A program made the translations under genes and the position numbers. A stretch of DNA of 64,000 bases from CALBPI01 sp038529355 (GTDB lineage Bacteria; Pseudomonadota; Gammaproteobacteria; Steroidobacterales; Woeseiaceae), in assembly GCA_038529355.1 (NCBI GenBank), contig JBCBDU010000004.1:1-64000 (forward strand). The letters run 5' to 3'. Each line of letters starts with the position of its first letter. Position 1 is the first letter of the stretch. Below, in pieces: positions 62,185 through 64,000 of the stretch. A model generated the notes under the pieces. That model did not search any database, had not been told where the DNA came from, and saw only the letters and a list, made by a program, of their open reading frames with translations.

Positions 62185-62781
62185 TCAATTCCCGGGGTTA
62201 CCGTCGTCAGATCGCTGAGGGTCCGCATCGGATGATGCGCCCGGCTCGCTGGATTCATCCTGCGACAAATCGCTGCGCGGCGGGCTCGTAATGATCTCTT
62301 CGCGCAGATAATCAAACGCTTTCGGCGCCAGCACACCGATGCCGTCGGCAACGGCCTGCGCATATGGCAGCAGCGTCGACTGGCGCCACCAATCGTCTTT
62401 ATCGAGCGCCATGTAAGGTCCCACGATAACCACGAGGCCGCTGATGACTGCACCGCGCAGAAAGCCGAAACCCAGACCGAACATGCGATCCATACTGGTC
62501 AACCCGACCTGATTGGCAAATCGCGCAATCAACCAGCCCGCCAGACCGCCCAGCATCAGCACCAGCGCAAAAATGGCAATGCGCGCCGCCCACGTGCGCA
62601 GTGCGGCCGAACCAATCCACTCGCCGAGCAAATTCTCACCGAGCGGCGCGAAGTGAAATGCGGCCCAGGTCGCAATCAGCAAAGAGCTCAGCGACACCGC
62701 TTCCTTGATGATGCCGCGAAACGCACCGACAACCATCGATGCGCCGATGATGGCGATAAAAATCCAGTCCAAAAGAGTCAT
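62185..62781 (-). CDS. cvpA: CvpA family membrane protein
   Basis: A 198-residue protein with four transmembrane helices in the first 130 residues (DWIFIAIIGASMVVGAFRG opens it), then GLGFGFLRGAVISGLVVI, the family's glycine-rich segment. The C-terminal 35 residues are Ser/Asp-rich and disordered. CvpA is needed for colicin V production and envelope stress tolerance in E. coli. It is followed by purF, as usual. Confidence 0.93.
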   Translation of the reverse strand: MTLLDWIFIAIIGASMVVGAFRGIIKEAVSLSSLLIATWAAFHFAPLGENLLGEWIGSAALRTWAARIAIFALVLMLGGLAGWLIARFANQVGLTSMDRMFGLGFGFLRGAVISGLVVIVGPYMALDKDDWWRQSTLLPYAQAVADGIGVLAPKAFDYLREEIITSPPRSDLSQDESSEPGASSDADPQRSDDGNPGN

Positions 62782-62855
62782 AGCAAAGCAGCACAGCCGG
62801 CGACGGCGCTCATGATATCAAAGGCTGCGGGTATAGCGTTATCACCCTGCCTGAC

Positions 62856-63608
62856 TCACGGGTGAGGCACCGTGCGCGCCGCCTGCCCGGCGGCCGTCAA
62901 ACGCACCACAATGGCATCACTGCTAGCGCGATCTGGCTGCGGACCAATGCGCACGCGATGCAGCGTGCGCCCGCCGCTCTGCACTTTGGAGATAAACGCA
63001 GGCAAACCCTCATCGCGGAATTTGGCCGCCAAGCGCTGGGCGTTGTCTGCGTCGGAAAAACTACCCAATTGCACCGCCCACAACTGACCGGACGGCGCCG
63101 GTTGCGCAGCCGTGGGCGCAGGATCTTCGACGGATTGTTGCGCAACCGCCGGTGGCGATTGCTCTGCCGGGCCCTCTGCGTCGCTCGCAGCAGTTGTTGG
63201 CGCCGGAGTCGCTGGCTGATCGGGCTCCGGTTCGCGCTCGCGTAGCGATGCGGCAGCTTCGGTTGTGGCGGTTGCTTCGACCGCTTGCGCCTGCACCTGC
63301 TCAGTGCGCCCGGCCTCCGTTGTTGCCACCGGATTGTCCTCGGCTGCGTCCATTGCCGGTGCGGGCAGCGATTCGACAGTGGCGGTCGGCACTTGCGGCT
63401 CGGGCTCAGGTTGCTGTTGATACACGATCGTCTCGCGTCGCGTCGGCTGTGCCGAATCAGCAGCGGCCACCGCGCTTGGCAACGTTACCCAACCCTCATC
63501 CGACTCCGTGCGCTGCGGCGGCGCATCCAAAAATACCGGGATCAGCAGCCAGGCCACGGTAACCAGCACCACGGCGCCAATGAGTCGTTCTTTAACGGGT
63601 CGGTCCAT
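62856..63608 (-). CDS. SPOR-domain cell division protein (DedD-like)
   Basis: A 250-residue bitopic protein. The start at 63608 (MDRPVKERLIGAVVLV) gives one transmembrane helix at about 8-28, as in DedD. A Pro/Glu/Ala/Thr-rich linker covers 35-185. The C-terminal 70 residues form a SPOR domain (LWAVQLGSFSDADNAQRLAAKF to TLHRVRIGP), which binds denuded septal glycan. It sits between folC and cvpA as dedD does in E. coli. Confidence 0.9.
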   Translation of the reverse strand: MDRPVKERLIGAVVLVTVAWLLIPVFLDAPPQRTESDEGWVTLPSAVAAADSAQPTRRETIVYQQQPEPEPQVPTATVESLPAPAMDAAEDNPVATTEAGRTEQVQAQAVEATATTEAAASLREREPEPDQPATPAPTTAASDAEGPAEQSPPAVAQQSVEDPAPTAAQPAPSGQLWAVQLGSFSDADNAQRLAAKFRDEGLPAFISKVQSGGRTLHRVRIGPQPDRASSDAIVVRLTAAGQAARTVPHP

Positions 63609-63615
63609 GGCGCGA

Positions 63616-64000
63616 TTATAGCCGACTGCGAATCGCACCGACGACCGGAAACGAACCGGCAACGACGATTTGTCCGTCTTGCGGCGTCAGCCGTCTGGCC
63701 TGTTGCATGCCCTGCCATGGCGAGCCCGCGACGAGCGCCGGCGCGGCACTGATGCGCGCCATGTCGGCAGCAACGGCGTCTGCCGTCTGCGCGCGGGCAC
63801 CTGTTGCCGATACTGCGATCCAGCGCGTCACCAACGTCGCCAGCGGCGCCAGCATCTGCGCAATGGCTTTGTCGCGCATCGCGCCGAACACCAGTGTGCG
63901 ACCGCCGGCAGGCGCCGGGGTCGCGCTCAGGTACTCAGCCAGTCTCGCAACCGATGCCTCGTTATGGCACACGTCCAGCAAACTGTCTGGCGCACCGCTG
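63616..64000 (-). CDS. folC: Folylpolyglutamate / dihydrofolate synthase, C-terminal part (runs off the window)
   Basis: The last 128 residues of a Mur-ligase-like protein. LLDVCHNEASVARLAEYL near the window edge is the FolC motif at the start of the C-terminal domain, followed by a VFGAMRDKAIAQMLAPL segment. The protein adds glutamates to folates. The gene order folC-SPOR-cvpA-purF supports the call. It ends 7 bp before the SPOR gene start. Confidence 0.88.
   Translation of the reverse strand, partial: SGAPDSLLDVCHNEASVARLAEYLSATPAPAGGRTLVFGAMRDKAIAQMLAPLATLVTRWIAVSATGARAQTADAVAADMARISAAPALVAGSPWQGMQQARRLTPQDGQIVVAGSFPVVGAIRSRL

Noticed and set aside
62184..62453. N-terminal extension of PurF
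   Set aside because: It would bury the N-terminal cysteine nucleophile and lies inside cvpA.

Overview
The window reads as a chromosomal segment of a free-living, aerobic Gammaproteobacterium with moderately high GC. The core blocks point there: tig-clpP-clpX-lon-hupB-tRNA-ppiD, lpxH beside a cyclophilin, miaE, purF-cvpA-SPOR protein-folC, rnhA-dnaQ, mltD, fabI and NhaB. The dense acyl-CoA metabolism (prpBCD, fused IcmF mutase, two beta-oxidation clusters, a P450) fits a marine or soil lineage that uses lipids and branched acids. I cannot fix the genus. A run of 97 N shows that this is a scaffolded assembly. No integrase, transposase, prophage or CRISPR array was seen.

Layout. 1-3121 (minus): a Tat-exported TldD-like protease subunit, a TldE-like partner and the start of a Tat-exported DUF4159-like protein. 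3468-4666 (plus): a divergent PTPS homologue translationally coupled to an SDR. 4715-6115: a DUF4397 lipoprotein. 6323-12429 (plus): flavin reductase, amidase, a small membrane protein, then the methylcitrate genes prpB, prpC and prpD. 12430-12761: minisatellites around the N gap. 12762-15179 (minus): acyl-CoA synthetase and a GST, separated by four 44-bp tandem repeats that form a chain of mini-ORFs. 15280-18416 (plus): MBL hydrolase, ArfB, and a FAD oxidoreductase plus YtqB/MnmM-type methyltransferase pair that looks like a split replacement for MnmC.

18413-24517 (minus): a beta-oxidation operon (TetR, thiolase, FadJ-type protein, crotonase, acyl-CoA dehydrogenase), divergent from a cytochrome P450 across a 7-1-7 palindrome. 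26109-31535 (minus): icmF, crotonase, PaaI thioesterase and SDR, facing a second TetR gene across a perfect 9-2-9 palindrome; that TetR gene leads into MipA and YceI genes. 33971-35908: MaoC hydratase and an ACAD10-type kinase. 36079-40083: nucleotide-sugar dehydrogenase, epimerase and pgi, for envelope polysaccharide precursors. 40180-49820: housekeeping genes (nhaB, dnaQ, rnhA, a methyltransferase, mltD, fabI, a dicarboxylate or amino-acid symporter, ppiD).

49899-56942: tRNA-Asp, tRNA-Val, hupB, lon, clpX, clpP, tig and tRNA-Leu, all on the minus strand. 57013-58478: an HDOD gene and two tRNA-His fragments lie between tRNA-Leu and a Pro-Arg-His tRNA cluster, which looks like an insertion into an ancestral tRNA array. 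58620-64000: cyclophilin, lpxH, miaE, purF, cvpA, SPOR protein and the end of folC.

Best candidates for something new: the split MnmC-like pair, the mini-ORF repeat array before the GST gene, the PTPS-SDR pair that lacks the usual PTPS catalytic residues, the Tat-linked TldD/TldE/DUF4159 set, and the tRNA-His scar around the HDOD gene.
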